A DNA stretch of 61,036 nt, taken from contig CALXWC010000009.1 of assembly GCA_944392265.1 (NCBI GenBank), positions 1 through 61,036 of the forward strand. Direction: 5' to 3'. This DNA is from an uncultured Alphaproteobacteria bacterium. Its GTDB lineage: Bacteria > Pseudomonadota > Alphaproteobacteria > RF32 > CAG-239. Position numbers and translations under genes: made by a program. Shown in pieces: positions 18,373 to 27,452 of this stretch. Each line of letters starts with the position of its first letter. Position 1 is the stretch's first letter. The notes beneath the pieces were generated by a model. It worked only from the letters and a program-made list of their open reading frames with translations, was not told the DNA's origin and made no database searches.

Positions 18373-19677
18373 TTGAAACCTTTTCTAGTTTTAATAAGAA
18401 TAATAACGGTAGGTACCTTCTGGAGCATATTCTTCTTAGAAGGTATACGTGTTATTATGCTCAAAAACTGGCGTTTTGATATTTTGCGTAAAGAGCATTG
18501 GGAATACGCTTGGGATTTATGGCTATCCGGCTGGATAATTTCTGATGCAAAAGAATGGGCTTTCGTATTAATTATATTAACCTTTATTCCATTATGGTTA
18601 ACCGGATGGGCTGCTTTAAGTTTAATCGTCTGGGAAAAATTAATTTTGGACATTTTAAAATATCCAGTAACATTAGTTAAAAGAATCTTCTTCCAGCAAG
18701 TTCAAATAATAAGTAAGACAACCGGAATAAAAAAAGTACAAAAGAAAAAATCATATAAAGAAATTCGTCCTAAAAGCGTTCGTATGCCGATGGATGCAAC
18801 AATTTATGAAAACACAATGCCTACCCCTATTCCGGCAAAAACAAATATTGCACCTAAACTAGAATCTCCGGCTCAAACAACACCGGCTTTGCCAGCATCA
18901 TCAACATCTACATCAAATAATAAGTTTGAACATTCATTATTCAAATTTGATGATGATGATGATTTTGATTTTGACTTTGACGCATTTGATGACGATTCTA
19001 AAAAAGAAACCAAAGAGGCTCCTAAAGACGAAAAAGCTGAAAAAGTTATTTCAGCTGATCCAACTGTTGAGAAAAGCAATACAAAGCCAAACAATAAAAA
19101 AGATAAAAACAATAAAAAAGATAACAATAAATCAAAATCCGAAAAGAATGCATCTAACGCTCCAACAAAAAGCGGTTCAGGAAATTCTGTTTCAGATGCC
19201 TTAAAACAAAAAGGATATGAAGTTATCAATGCCGTCACAATTAAAAATAATTTAATTGATTTTGTAGGTATTGCAGCCAACCAAATATGTTTATGTTTAG
19301 TTGACAAAGACCCCGGAGACTGGTTGGCAGACGAAGAAAGATTTAACGATGAAGAACCTTTATGGTTTTCTGAAAGTTCACACCGTATTTCCCCGGTCAG
19401 AAAAGCAAGCCTTGCAAAACAACACTTAATAGATAAGTTAGAAGAAGCAGATTATCACTTTGATGTTCAGGCCTATGTTATCGAACAAATCGGCAATATT
19501 ATCAATGCGGAAGACATGTTTGAAATCTGGAGTGATTTAAATATCAATGTAACCAGAATAGATAACGGAACCCCCAAAGAATTGAAGTTATTTACAAAAA
19601 CTCTTGATGAAGCAATAGAAACTATTGACAAAGACAAGTTAGAAAAGATAAAAAAACTAATAAGAAGTATTTCATAA
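18373..19677 (+). CDS. membrane protein with acidic linker and C-terminal alpha/beta domain
   Basis: 434 residues starting at TTG, with AAGGAG 6 nt upstream (18361-18366). The N-terminus (1-105) repeats the two-helix module of the preceding protein (WLSGWIISDAKEW, FIPLWLTGWAAL). Residues about 130-275 are disordered, with an Asp/Phe-rich patch (FDDDDDFDFDFDAFDDD) then Lys/Asn-rich repeats. The C-terminal part (about 276-434) begins with ALKQKGYEVINAVTIKNNLIDFVGIA and continues with ICLCLVDKDPGDW; this layout recalls restriction-endonuclease-like or NERD folds, but no complete PD-(D/E)XK set can be assigned. It is 28 nt before the VirD4-like gene. Confidence 0.55.
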   Translation: MKPFLVLIRIITVGTFWSIFFLEGIRVIMLKNWRFDILRKEHWEYAWDLWLSGWIISDAKEWAFVLIILTFIPLWLTGWAALSLIVWEKLILDILKYPVTLVKRIFFQQVQIISKTTGIKKVQKKKSYKEIRPKSVRMPMDATIYENTMPTPIPAKTNIAPKLESPAQTTPALPASSTSTSNNKFEHSLFKFDDDDDFDFDFDAFDDDSKKETKEAPKDEKAEKVISADPTVEKSNTKPNNKKDKNNKKDNNKSKSEKNASNAPTKSGSGNSVSDALKQKGYEVINAVTIKNNLIDFVGIAANQICLCLVDKDPGDWLADEERFNDEEPLWFSESSHRISPVRKASLAKQHLIDKLEEADYHFDVQAYVIEQIGNIINAEDMFEIWSDLNINVTRIDNGTPKELKLFTKTLDEAIETIDKDKLEKIKKLIRSIS

Positions 19678-19705
19678 TTTCCACAAATTATCACAGGAAA
19701 AAGAA

Positions 19706-21922
19706 ATGGCAATAGAGAAAAAAGGTCAGGAATGGGAAGAATATAATAACGCCGTAAAATGGATGACGGTTACCGTATTAACAGCAATCGGCGTTACAAT
19801 ATTTTTAGCAATCGTATCCATGCCGTTAGGATATCTTATCGGAAGCGGAATATCCAAACAAAGCATTAATGATGTTGGACGCTTTATTTCAACAATAATT
19901 AACCATCCAGACTACCTTTTCTCTCGTTATTGGAGCTGGATAAAGCAAATTTCTGCATATAACGGCAGTTTTTCATTAAGCTTATGGCTTCCGGTTTTAC
20001 CATTTATCAGCCTTCCGACAATTTTAGCTATTGGTGTATTTACCAACCCATATCGTTTCCAATCTAACATTCACGGTTCTGCACGTTTGGCAGAATTAAG
20101 TGATATTAAAAAGATGGGCTTATTAACTGGTTTTTGCCAAGTTGTCGGCCGATATAAAGGCCATTTATTAAAAATGAGCGAAACATTATCGACGCTTTGC
20201 TGCGCACCTCCGGGTACCGGTAAAACAGTTGGTGTTGTGATGCCAACCATTTTTCACTCTCCGGGAATGAGTATTGTCGTAAACGACCCTAAACCGGAGC
20301 TTTGCTTTTCTACAACCGGAGCCAGAGCAAAAGTTGGACCTGTGTTTGTTATTAACTGGGGTGCTGAAGATAATCCGGCAGAAGGTATATATTACCCAAG
20401 CTGGAATCCATTATCTCCGACAGCTATCCCTGCCCCTGGTCCGGATAGAGATATGTATATTGACTCTATGTGTAACGTTTTGGTGGAAGATCCAAAGGGT
20501 GGCGCGGACCCTCACTGGTCAAAAACAGGTCGTGCTGCGCTAACCGGTTTCTTACACTTCATTACGTTTAAGTGCGAAAAAGCCAGAGCCAATGACTATT
20601 TTATCGGTCGAATTTGCGAAGGTAAATTAGACGAAGAAGATAAAAAAGTTCTGGAAGGATATTATCTTGAGATGCATGATCCAATGGCATCCAGAGCAAT
20701 TTCTAACTTAAGATCCGGCAACTTAACCATTGATAACTATGTCCCAATCGGAACATGGAATCTATTACCAGAGCGTTGGATTGGCCGTGAAGCTTGTATT
20801 GCTATGATTTTGGAATGGATTACCGAAGCACAAATCAAACAAGCTGAAGACATCAAGCGCCGTTTGGAAGAAGGTGACCAAATGGCTGCAATGGCAGATC
20901 CGATGAGAGATTTGTTGGAAGAAGCTGTTTCAGAAGCCAGAAAATTCGGTTATTCTCAACGATGCATCGTAGAATTGAGCCAATTAAGTTCAATGCCTGA
21001 TAAAGAGCGTGGTTCTGTGTTATCAACAGGTTTCGGCGGTATTGGTATTTTTAAGAACTCTGCAGTGGTTTCAAGAACAAGTTTCAGTGACATTAACTTT
21101 AGAGACTTAAGAGGTATGAAAGACCCGATTACCGGTCAATGGAAGCCTATTTCGGTTTACTTGTCTGTTAACCAGGTTGATGCAAAGGCTTTGAGTGTGA
21201 TTTCAGGTACATTTATTGACTTAATGTCAAACTACCTGATTGCAAACCCACCTAACTTTGTTAATAAATCAGACGGTAAGATGGGACCATTCCCGACTTT
21301 GTTTGTGCTTGACGAGTTTCCGACCATGCCTAAATTAAGTGCTATTATTGAAGGTCCGGCGGTTGGACGTGGTCAAAAAGTTTCATACTTGTTGATTGGA
21401 CAAGACTTAGGTCAAATTTCAGGTAAATATGGTAAAGATGACCTTGAAACCGTTATTTCTACAACGGCCTGCAAAGTTATTTTGTCTCAAAACAACGAGG
21501 TGACAGCACAACGTTTTTCTAAGATGATCGGCAACAAAACCGTCCAAACATCATCTTTCTCCAGAACAGAAGGTGGTTTTGGTGCGGCCAAAGGTCAAAA
21601 CCCATTTTCAAAGAACGTAAGTTACCAATTGCAAGGTACACCGGTTATCAGTACGACTGAGCTTTTGAGCTTGCCGACATTAAAGCAAGTTGTTTTGATG
21701 CAAGGTTTTATTGATAGACCGATTATGGCCGATGCTCCACGTTGGTTCTTAGACAAACAAATGACTGCATTGGCGAAACTTCCACCCTCACCTAACGTAC
21801 CTGATTGGATTGTGGCTCAACGAGAAGATATGAATGATGACATGTTATCTAAACTTGGACTTGATTATGATCCAAATGAAGATGGTGATGGAGAATTCAC
21901 AGAGGAAGAGCTCGAAAGATAA
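19706..21922 (+). CDS. VirD4/TraG-like type IV coupling ATPase
   Basis: 738 residues. The N-terminal region has two membrane helices (about 20-45 and 90-112) followed by HGSARLAELSDIKKMGLL, the usual entry to the TraG/VirD4 domain. Walker A is PPGTGKT (168-174), VVNDPKPEL follows, and Walker B is LFVLDEF (Asp536-Glu537); SYLLIGQDLGQI is the sensor-like block. An insertion with ERWIGREACIAMILEWITEAQ resembles the all-alpha domain region. The acidic C-terminus (DPNEDGDGEFTEEELER) may bind adaptors. Coupling proteins are hexameric motors that feed substrates to type IV secretion channels. No relaxase or VirB gene is present in this window, so either the channel is elsewhere or the protein serves another machine. 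Confidence 0.9.
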   Translation: MAIEKKGQEWEEYNNAVKWMTVTVLTAIGVTIFLAIVSMPLGYLIGSGISKQSINDVGRFISTIINHPDYLFSRYWSWIKQISAYNGSFSLSLWLPVLPFISLPTILAIGVFTNPYRFQSNIHGSARLAELSDIKKMGLLTGFCQVVGRYKGHLLKMSETLSTLCCAPPGTGKTVGVVMPTIFHSPGMSIVVNDPKPELCFSTTGARAKVGPVFVINWGAEDNPAEGIYYPSWNPLSPTAIPAPGPDRDMYIDSMCNVLVEDPKGGADPHWSKTGRAALTGFLHFITFKCEKARANDYFIGRICEGKLDEEDKKVLEGYYLEMHDPMASRAISNLRSGNLTIDNYVPIGTWNLLPERWIGREACIAMILEWITEAQIKQAEDIKRRLEEGDQMAAMADPMRDLLEEAVSEARKFGYSQRCIVELSQLSSMPDKERGSVLSTGFGGIGIFKNSAVVSRTSFSDINFRDLRGMKDPITGQWKPISVYLSVNQVDAKALSVISGTFIDLMSNYLIANPPNFVNKSDGKMGPFPTLFVLDEFPTMPKLSAIIEGPAVGRGQKVSYLLIGQDLGQISGKYGKDDLETVISTTACKVILSQNNEVTAQRFSKMIGNKTVQTSSFSRTEGGFGAAKGQNPFSKNVSYQLQGTPVISTTELLSLPTLKQVVLMQGFIDRPIMADAPRWFLDKQMTALAKLPPSPNVPDWIVAQREDMNDDMLSKLGLDYDPNEDGDGEFTEEELER

Positions 21923-21929
21923 AAAAAGA

Positions 21930-21961
21930 AAAAGGAGAATTTCAAAAGGAATTCTCCTTTT
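21930..21961 (+). terminator. intrinsic terminator after coupling ATPase
   Basis: A perfect 12-bp stem (AAAAGGAGAATT/AATTCTCCTTTT) with a short loop and a T tract closes the cluster. Confidence 0.9.
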
Positions 21962-22025
21962 TTAAGGAAAAGAAACAAATATTTAAAATATTAATAAATT
22001 ATTTCCCAAAACAGTCGTTATTTGT

Positions 22026-22053
22026 TTGACATTAATAAAATAACAGCTATAAA
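22026..22053 (+). promoter_or_regulatory. pflB promoter candidate
   Basis: TTGACA and TATAAA are separated by 16 nt, about 120 nt upstream of pflB, leaving a long AT-rich leader. Confidence 0.55.
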
Positions 22054-22137
22054 AATACTCATAATTTTGTAGCTTAAAATAGAAATGCAAAACAAACTTT
22101 TTATTTATTAAGTTTCATAAATTAAATAACCCAATTG

Positions 22138-22152
22138 TTATCATTTTGATAA
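22138..22152 (+). promoter_or_regulatory. inverted repeat in pflB leader
   Basis: TTATCA-TTT-TGATAA is a perfect 6-bp inverted repeat ending 9 nt before the AAGGAG of pflB. It resembles half-sites of redox regulators of the FNR/Anr type only loosely and could be an operator or an mRNA hairpin. Confidence 0.3.
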
Positions 22153-22171
22153 TAAAAATAAGGAGATATAA

Positions 22172-24253
22172 ATGTCAGATGTAACATCAGAAACACAATC
22201 TGCTTATGAAGGTTTCGTTGGCGGGAAATGGCAATCAGAAATCAACGTAAGAGATTTTATTCAAAAGAACTATACTCCATATGATGGTGACGCAAGCTTC
22301 TTGGCTGGTCCGACAGAAGCCACTAAAAAATTATGGGATATGTGCTGTGAATTGAGCAAAAAAGAACGTGAAAAAGGCGGCGTTTTGGATATGGATACCA
22401 AAGTTGTATCATCCATCACATCTCACGGTGCCGGCTACTTGGATAAAAATTTGGAAACTATCGTTGGTTTCCAAACAGATGCTCCGTTCAAACGTTCTTT
22501 GCAACCTTTCGGCGGAATCAGAATGGCAGAAACTTCATGCAAATCTTATGGCTATGAAGTAGATCCTGAAATTTCTGAAATCTTCACAAAATACAGAAAG
22601 ACTCACAACCAAGGTGTGTTTGATGTTTACACTCCTGAAATGAAAGCAGCTCGTCACTCTGGTATTATTACAGGTCTTCCGGATGCTTATGGCCGTGGTC
22701 GTATCATCGGTGACTATCGTCGTGTTGCTTTGTATGGTATTGATAGATTAATCCAAGACAAACAAGAACAATTTAAATCTCTCGAAGGTGAAATGACACC
22801 TGAACGCATTCAATTGAGAGAAGAAATTGCAGAACAAATCAGAGCTTTGAAAGAAATGATTGAATTGGGCAAAACCTATGGATTCGACATTTCTAAACCT
22901 GCTACAACAGCTAAAGAAGCTATCCAATGGTTATACTTTGGTTACTTGTCAGCTGTTAAAGAGCAAAACGGCGCTGCAATGAGCTTGGGTAGAACATCTA
23001 CTTTCTTGGATATTTACATTGAAAGAGATTTGAAAAAAGGTGTCATCACAGAAGAACAAGCTCAAGAAATGATTGACCACTTCATCATGAAATTGAGATT
23101 GGTTAAATTTGCTCGTACTCCTGAATACAACGAATTGTTCTCTGGTGACCCGACATGGGTAACAGAATCAATCGGTGGTGTTGGTATTGACGGTCGTCCT
23201 TTGGTTACCAAAAACTCTTTCAGATATTTGAGAACTTTGGAAAACTTGGGCACAGCTCCTGAGCCGAACTTGACTGTATTGTGGTCTAAGAGATTGCCGC
23301 ACGCATTCAAAGAATACTGCGCTCACATTTCTATTAAGACATCTTCAATCCAATATGAAAACGATGATATGATGCGCGTAACTCACGGTGATGACTATGC
23401 TATCGCTTGCTGCGTATCTTCAATGGTTGTTGGTAAAGAAATGCAATTCTTCGGTGCTCGTGCTAACTTGGCAAAATGTATGCTTTATGCAATCAACGGC
23501 GGTATCGATGAAAAATCAAAAGAACAAATCGGACCTAAATACAGACCAATCACTTCTGAATACTTAGACTATGATGAAGTTATGTCTCGTTATGAAGACA
23601 TGATGGAATGGTTGGCAGGTTTGTATGTCAACACCTTAAACGTCATTCACTATATGCATGACAAATATTGCTATGAAAGATCTCAAATGGCTTTGCATGA
23701 CAGAGATGTTAAGAGATATTTTGCAACCGGTATTGCAGGTTTGTCTGTTGTTGCCGATTCTTTATCTGCCATCAAATATGCAAAAGTTAAAACCATCAGA
23801 GATGAAAACGGCGTAGTTGTAGATTATGAAATTGAAGGCGACTTCCCGAAATATGGTAACAATGATGACAGAGTTGACCAACTCGCTGTTAACATTGTTA
23901 AGAAATTCATGGGAATGATTAGAAAACACTTCACTTACAGAAATTCTATTCCGACTATGTCTATTTTGACCATTACATCAAACGTTGTTTATGGTAAAAA
24001 GACCGGTAATACTCCGGACGGTAGAAAAGCCGGTATCCCTCTCGCTCCGGGCGCAAACCCGATGCACGGTAGAGATACTCACGGTGCGGTAGCTTCTTTG
24101 GCTTCAGTTGCCAAACTTCCGTTCAACGATGCACAAGATGGTATTTCAAACACCTTCTCCATCATCCCGAACGCTTTGGGTAAAGATGAAGTATTTATGG
24201 GTGATTTGGATATCCAACTTGATTGCGGATGCTGCGAAGGTACCTGTAAATAA
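22172..24253 (+). CDS. pflB: pyruvate formate-lyase large fragment lacking the glycyl-radical domain
   Basis: 693 residues aligning by eye with the catalytic barrel of formate C-acetyltransferase, which converts pyruvate and CoA to acetyl-CoA and formate. The catalytic pair Cys413-Cys414 is present in [11 protein letters not shown], and the region [14 protein letters not shown] matches the end of the barrel. Canonical PflB (about 760 residues) then continues into the C-terminal domain with RVSGYAV. Here that domain is absent, replaced by a short tail with four cysteines ([10 protein letters not shown]). The missing domain is encoded 100 nt downstream as a separate protein. AAGGAG precedes the start. 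The enzyme should work only together with the small subunit and PflA. Confidence 0.92.
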   Translation: MSDVTSETQSAYEGFVGGKWQSEINVRDFIQKNYTPYDGDASFLAGPTEATKKLWDMCCELSKKEREKGGVLDMDTKVVSSITSHGAGYLDKNLETIVGFQTDAPFKRSLQPFGGIRMAETSCKSYGYEVDPEISEIFTKYRKTHNQGVFDVYTPEMKAARHSGIITGLPDAYGRGRIIGDYRRVALYGIDRLIQDKQEQFKSLEGEMTPERIQLREEIAEQIRALKEMIELGKTYGFDISKPATTAKEAIQWLYFGYLSAVKEQNGAAMSLGRTSTFLDIYIERDLKKGVITEEQAQEMIDHFIMKLRLVKFARTPEYNELFSGDPTWVTESIGGVGIDGRPLVTKNSFRYLRTLENLGTAPEPNLTVLWSKRLPHAFKEYCAHISIKTSSIQYENDDMMRVTHGDDYAIACCVSSMVVGKEMQFFGARANLAKCMLYAINGGIDEKSKEQIGPKYRPITSEYLDYDEVMSRYEDMMEWLAGLYVNTLNVIHYMHDKYCYERSQMALHDRDVKRYFATGIAGLSVVADSLSAIKYAKVKTIRDENGVVVDYEIEGDFPKYGNNDDRVDQLAVNIVKKFMGMIRKHFTYRNSIPTMSILTITSNVVYGKKTGNTPDGRKAGIPLAPGANPMHGRDTHGAVASLASVAKLPFNDAQDGISNTFSIIPNALGKDEVFMGDLDIQLDCGCCEGTCK

Positions 24254-24256
24254 TTA

Positions 24257-24305
24257 GTGACAGTGAGGCGTGAATGGTGTATACTATTATGGTGTCACTA
24301 TTCAC
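24257..24305 (+). promoter_or_regulatory. grcA-like promoter with interleaved inverted repeats
   Basis: GTGACA (24257-24262) and TATACT (24280-24285) are spaced by 17 nt, a good sigma-70 promoter that would express the small subunit apart from pflB. TAGTGACA (24255-24262) pairs with TGTCACTA (24293-24300), and GTGAAT (24270-24275) pairs with ATTCAC (24300-24305). The order A-B-A'-B' permits a pseudoknot in read-through mRNA or alternative operator halves. Confidence 0.45.
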
Positions 24306-24353
24306 AAATCACGGTTACGTTAAAGAAAACATTAATTTGAGAAAGGTAAAAAA

Positions 24354-24596
24354 ATGGCTACTCAACAAGAAGAAAACTTGATTAATTTGTTGGACGGTTA
24401 TGTTGAAAAAGGTGGTCACCACTTAAACGTAAACGTATTCAACAGAGAAACTTTGCTTGATGCTCAAGCTCACCCAGAACAATATCCACAGTTAACTGTA
24501 CGTGTTTCTGGTTATGCTGTAAACTTCATTAAGTTGACAAAAGAACAACAAGATGATGTTATTTCAAGAACATTCCACTCTGCTCTTAACGGCTAA
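24354..24596 (+). CDS. grcA: autonomous glycyl-radical subunit of pyruvate formate-lyase
   Basis: 80 residues corresponding to the C-terminal domain of PflB and to E. coli YfiD/GrcA. It has [33 protein letters not shown] with the radical-bearing Gly53, and [12 protein letters not shown] at the end. E. coli GrcA repairs oxygen-cleaved PflB; here the large subunit has no domain of its own, so this protein is presumably an obligatory subunit. It has its own promoter and ribosome-binding site (GAAAGG). The gene symbol is given by homology; this copy is shorter than the 127-residue E. coli protein, lacking its N-terminal extension. Confidence 0.9.
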   Translation: MATQQEENLINLLDGYVEKGGHHLNVNVFNRETLLDAQAHPEQYPQLTVRVSGYAVNFIKLTKEQQDDVISRTFHSALNG

Positions 24597-24615
24597 TTAG
24601 CAGATTGAATTTCGA

Positions 24616-24650
24616 AAAAAAGCAAGATTTTAAATCTTGCTTTTTTTTTA
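24616..24650 (+). terminator. intrinsic terminator after grcA
   Basis: AAAAGCAAGATTT and AAATCTTGCTTTT form a stem followed by nine Ts, separating the small subunit from pflA. Confidence 0.9.
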
Positions 24651-24682
24651 TTATGAGATATTGATACATCAAGGAGAAAAAT

Positions 24683-25450
24683 ATGTCAGAAATTTTAGGA
24701 AATATACATTCAATAGAAAGCTGCGGAACAGTTGATGGTCCGGGAATAAGATTCGTTGTTTTCACTCAAGGCTGCCCCATGAGATGTCAATATTGTCATA
24801 ATCCGGATACTTGGGAAGTTAAAGAAAATCAAAGAATGAGCGTTGATGAAATCTTAGCTCAATATGACGGCGTCAAAGAGTTCTGCCATGGAGGCATCAC
24901 CGTAACCGGTGGCGAACCTATGCTGCAAATGGACTTTGTGACCGAATTATTCAAAAAAGCGCAAGCTAAAGGTATTCATACAGCTCTTGATACATCAGGT
25001 GTTCTGTTTAATAAAAATGATACAACAAAAGTTGATGAACTGTTAAAATACACCAGCTTGGTTTTATTAGATATCAAGCATATTGATGATGAAGAACACA
25101 AAAAACTAACCAGACATACCAATAAAAACATTTTAGAGTTTGCTCAATATTTATCCGATATCAAAAAACCGATGTGGGTCAGACACGTGGTTGTTCCGGG
25201 AATTACCTTTAAGGAAAAATACTTAACCCGTCTTGGCGAATTTTTGGCTACATTACATAACATTGCTGCTTTAGACGTATTACCATACCATGATATGGCC
25301 ATTCCAAAGTATCAAAATTTGAATATTCCATACCCGCTTTTAGGTGTCCCTGCTCTAACCAAGCAGCAAGCCCTTCAAGCCAGAGAAATGATTGTAAAGG
25401 CCTATAAACAAGAAAGAGAAAAAATCTCGCAAGCCGAACATCAAATTTAA
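24683..25450 (+). CDS. pflA: pyruvate formate-lyase activating enzyme
   Basis: 255 residues, a radical SAM enzyme. The cluster motif CxxxCxxC lies at Cys31, Cys35, Cys38 in GCPMRCQYCHNP, preceded by SCGTVDGPGIR, the PflA N-terminal signature; GGEP follows near residue 79. It uses a 4Fe-4S cluster and SAM to abstract hydrogen from the glycine of the pyruvate formate-lyase radical domain, here carried by the separate 80-residue subunit. AAGGAG precedes the start and a terminator follows. Confidence 0.95.
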   Translation: MSEILGNIHSIESCGTVDGPGIRFVVFTQGCPMRCQYCHNPDTWEVKENQRMSVDEILAQYDGVKEFCHGGITVTGGEPMLQMDFVTELFKKAQAKGIHTALDTSGVLFNKNDTTKVDELLKYTSLVLLDIKHIDDEEHKKLTRHTNKNILEFAQYLSDIKKPMWVRHVVVPGITFKEKYLTRLGEFLATLHNIAALDVLPYHDMAIPKYQNLNIPYPLLGVPALTKQQALQAREMIVKAYKQEREKISQAEHQI

Positions 25451-25455
25451 TAATA

Positions 25456-25500
25456 AAACAAAAGACAAGGACCAAAATTAGAAGTTCTTGTCTTTTGTTT
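25456..25500 (+). terminator. intrinsic terminator after pflA
   Basis: AAACAAAAGACAAG pairs with CTTGTCTTTTGTTT, closing the pfl cluster. Confidence 0.8.
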
Positions 25501-25580
25501 ATCAAAAAAATATTCTTGCCAAAGAAAAAATCTGCCGTTAGACTAAAATTATAGATAATAAGAAAAATTGGAAATTTTGA

Positions 25581-26894
25581 ATGGCTGATTATACAATTGC
25601 AGAATTATTATTATTTCAAGCCCTTTTAATTTTATTAAATGCAGTTTTTGCCTGTGCAGAAATAGCAATCATTTCAATTAATGACAACAAGCTCAAAAAA
25701 ATGGCCGAAAGCGGCGATAAAAGAGCAATTCGTCTTGCTTCTTTAACCGCGCAACCAGCAAAATTTTTAGCAACAATACAAGTTGGCATTACTTTAGCCG
25801 GATTTTTAGGCAGCGCCTTTGCTGCAGACAATTTTTCAGACAGAATTGTTAATTGGTTGATTGCGCAAGGCGTAAATATGTCTCCCCAAAAGCTCGATAT
25901 TTTAGCCGTTATCAGCATTACATTAATATTATCATACATCACCCTAATTTGGGGAGAACTCGTTCCCAAAAGAATTGCAATGCAACATGCGGAAAAAATT
26001 GGCTTATTTATGTCATCATTAATATATATCATTGCCAAAATTTTCTCTCCGATTGTTAGTTTTTTGACCTTTTCAACCAATATTTCGTTAAAAATAATCG
26101 GTATAAATCCTGAAGAAAAAAATGAAAATGTAACAGAAGAAGAAATTCGCATTATGATTGATGTTGGTAGTGAAAACGGTACGATTGATGATGCGGAAAA
26201 GAAGATGATTCACAATGTGTTTGAGTTTGATGACAAACAAGTTTATGAAGTGATGAAACATAGAACGGAAGTACAATTCTTAGATGCGGATGATTCTATC
26301 AAAGATTGGGAAAAAATCATGTTTCAAACCAGATACACGGTTTATCCAATATACAAGACTCACACAGATAATGTGCTAGGCATACTCAATATTAAAGACT
26401 ATGTAAAATATCATACTCAAGATAAAAATGTCATACTTGAAAAAGCAATCAAACAAGCCCTATACGTTCCGGAAACGCAACATATTGATGATTTATTTCA
26501 TAATATGCAAAAAAGTCGCATTCATTTTGCCTTTGCTGTAGATGAATACGGCGGAATATCTGGTATTGTAACCATGAATGATTTATTAGAAGAGATTGTC
26601 GGAGAATTAGAAGACGATATCAATGCTCCACCGCATACTCCAAACATCAAACAAATCAATAAAAATTCATGGCTCATTAAAGGGAATACACCTATTGAAG
26701 AAATTGAAAAAAGTTTAGATATAAATTTGTCAGATACAGATTGTGAAACTTTTGCCGGCTTTATTTTATCTCAAATGAAAGAAATTCCCATAAACAAGAA
26801 AAATATCAAACTATCATATAAAAATCTCCGTATAAAGTTAATCAAGACAAGCGGACATAAGATAGAAGAAGCAATTTTGCAAAAAAAAGAATAA
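25581..26894 (+). CDS. CNNM/CorC-type membrane protein (hemolysin family)
   Basis: 437 residues in the standard order: a DUF21/CNNM membrane domain with about four helices (1-190), two CBS domains (about 205-330, MKHRTEVQFLDADD and FHNMQKSRIHFAFAVDEYGGISGIVTMNDLLEEIVGELEDD), and a C-terminal CorC_HlyC domain (350-430). Bacterial relatives export Mg2+ or Co2+ or confer resistance to these ions; the hemolysin name is historical. CBS domains usually bind ATP. The gene stands alone between terminators. Confidence 0.88.
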   Translation: MADYTIAELLLFQALLILLNAVFACAEIAIISINDNKLKKMAESGDKRAIRLASLTAQPAKFLATIQVGITLAGFLGSAFAADNFSDRIVNWLIAQGVNMSPQKLDILAVISITLILSYITLIWGELVPKRIAMQHAEKIGLFMSSLIYIIAKIFSPIVSFLTFSTNISLKIIGINPEEKNENVTEEEIRIMIDVGSENGTIDDAEKKMIHNVFEFDDKQVYEVMKHRTEVQFLDADDSIKDWEKIMFQTRYTVYPIYKTHTDNVLGILNIKDYVKYHTQDKNVILEKAIKQALYVPETQHIDDLFHNMQKSRIHFAFAVDEYGGISGIVTMNDLLEEIVGELEDDINAPPHTPNIKQINKNSWLIKGNTPIEEIEKSLDINLSDTDCETFAGFILSQMKEIPINKKNIKLSYKNLRIKLIKTSGHKIEEAILQKKE

Positions 26895-26913
26895 AAAAAT
26901 TTACAATTCAGAT

Positions 26914-26949
26914 AAAAAAAGCTGTGATGTAAGAACCACAGCCTTTTTA
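26914..26949. terminator. bidirectional terminator
   Basis: AAAAAGCTGTG and CACAGCCTTTTT form a hairpin between the convergent CNNM-type gene and a small membrane protein gene. Confidence 0.75.
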
Positions 26950-26954
26950 TATTA

Positions 26955-27452
26955 TCATATCATAAGATATAAGATTCCTGTCTGCAATCCGAAAAAGATA
27001 AGAAGCAGCAATATAAAAGAAAATATCAATATGCGATTATTATGCCCCCATGCAAATGGAATATCATAATAAAATAAGCAACAATTGATTTCAGGTATAG
27101 CCAAAACGAATATTGCAAGCAACTCCCAATAAAAGAAAATATTCTTCCAATCCGCCACAGGTTCAAAAATGATATTTGCCCAGAACGTTAATAGAAAGAC
27201 TATCGGAATAGGCAGCCAAAAAAACAATTTTGTAATTCCGGTATATTTTTTATAGCTTTGCCGAAATTTTTTTAATAACTCTCTTTGCTCATCTCTGCTT
27301 TTTTGAGTACCTTTGTACCGAAAATCACTATGAATAAGTTCCCTAGCGGACAAAAAGCTCTCATACATATGCATTTTTTCATCATATGAGGGAAACCTCA
27401 AGCAAGCAAAAACGAACATAAACACTAAAGAAATAATAAAATAAGTAACCAT
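26955..27452 (-). CDS. uncharacterised four-helix membrane protein
   Basis: 165 residues, not recognised. One membrane helix lies at the N-terminus (TYFIISLVFMFVFACL), then a basic cytoplasmic loop (about 20-70) and three further helices up to the C-terminus. There are no motifs. It sits alone, convergent with the CNNM-type gene. Confidence 0.5.
   Translation of the reverse strand: MVTYFIISLVFMFVFACLRFPSYDEKMHMYESFLSARELIHSDFRYKGTQKSRDEQRELLKKFRQSYKKYTGITKLFFWLPIPIVFLLTFWANIIFEPVADWKNIFFYWELLAIFVLAIPEINCCLFYYDIPFAWGHNNRILIFSFILLLLIFFGLQTGILYLMI

Noticed and set aside
14846..21922. Integrative conjugative element
   Set aside because: No relaxase, integrase, VirB genes or flanking repeats were found around the coupling ATPase.
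22172..24596. pflB broken by a frameshift
   Set aside because: The second gene has its own promoter, ribosome-binding site and start, and the large protein ends in a new tail 100 nt earlier; one-base changes cannot join them.
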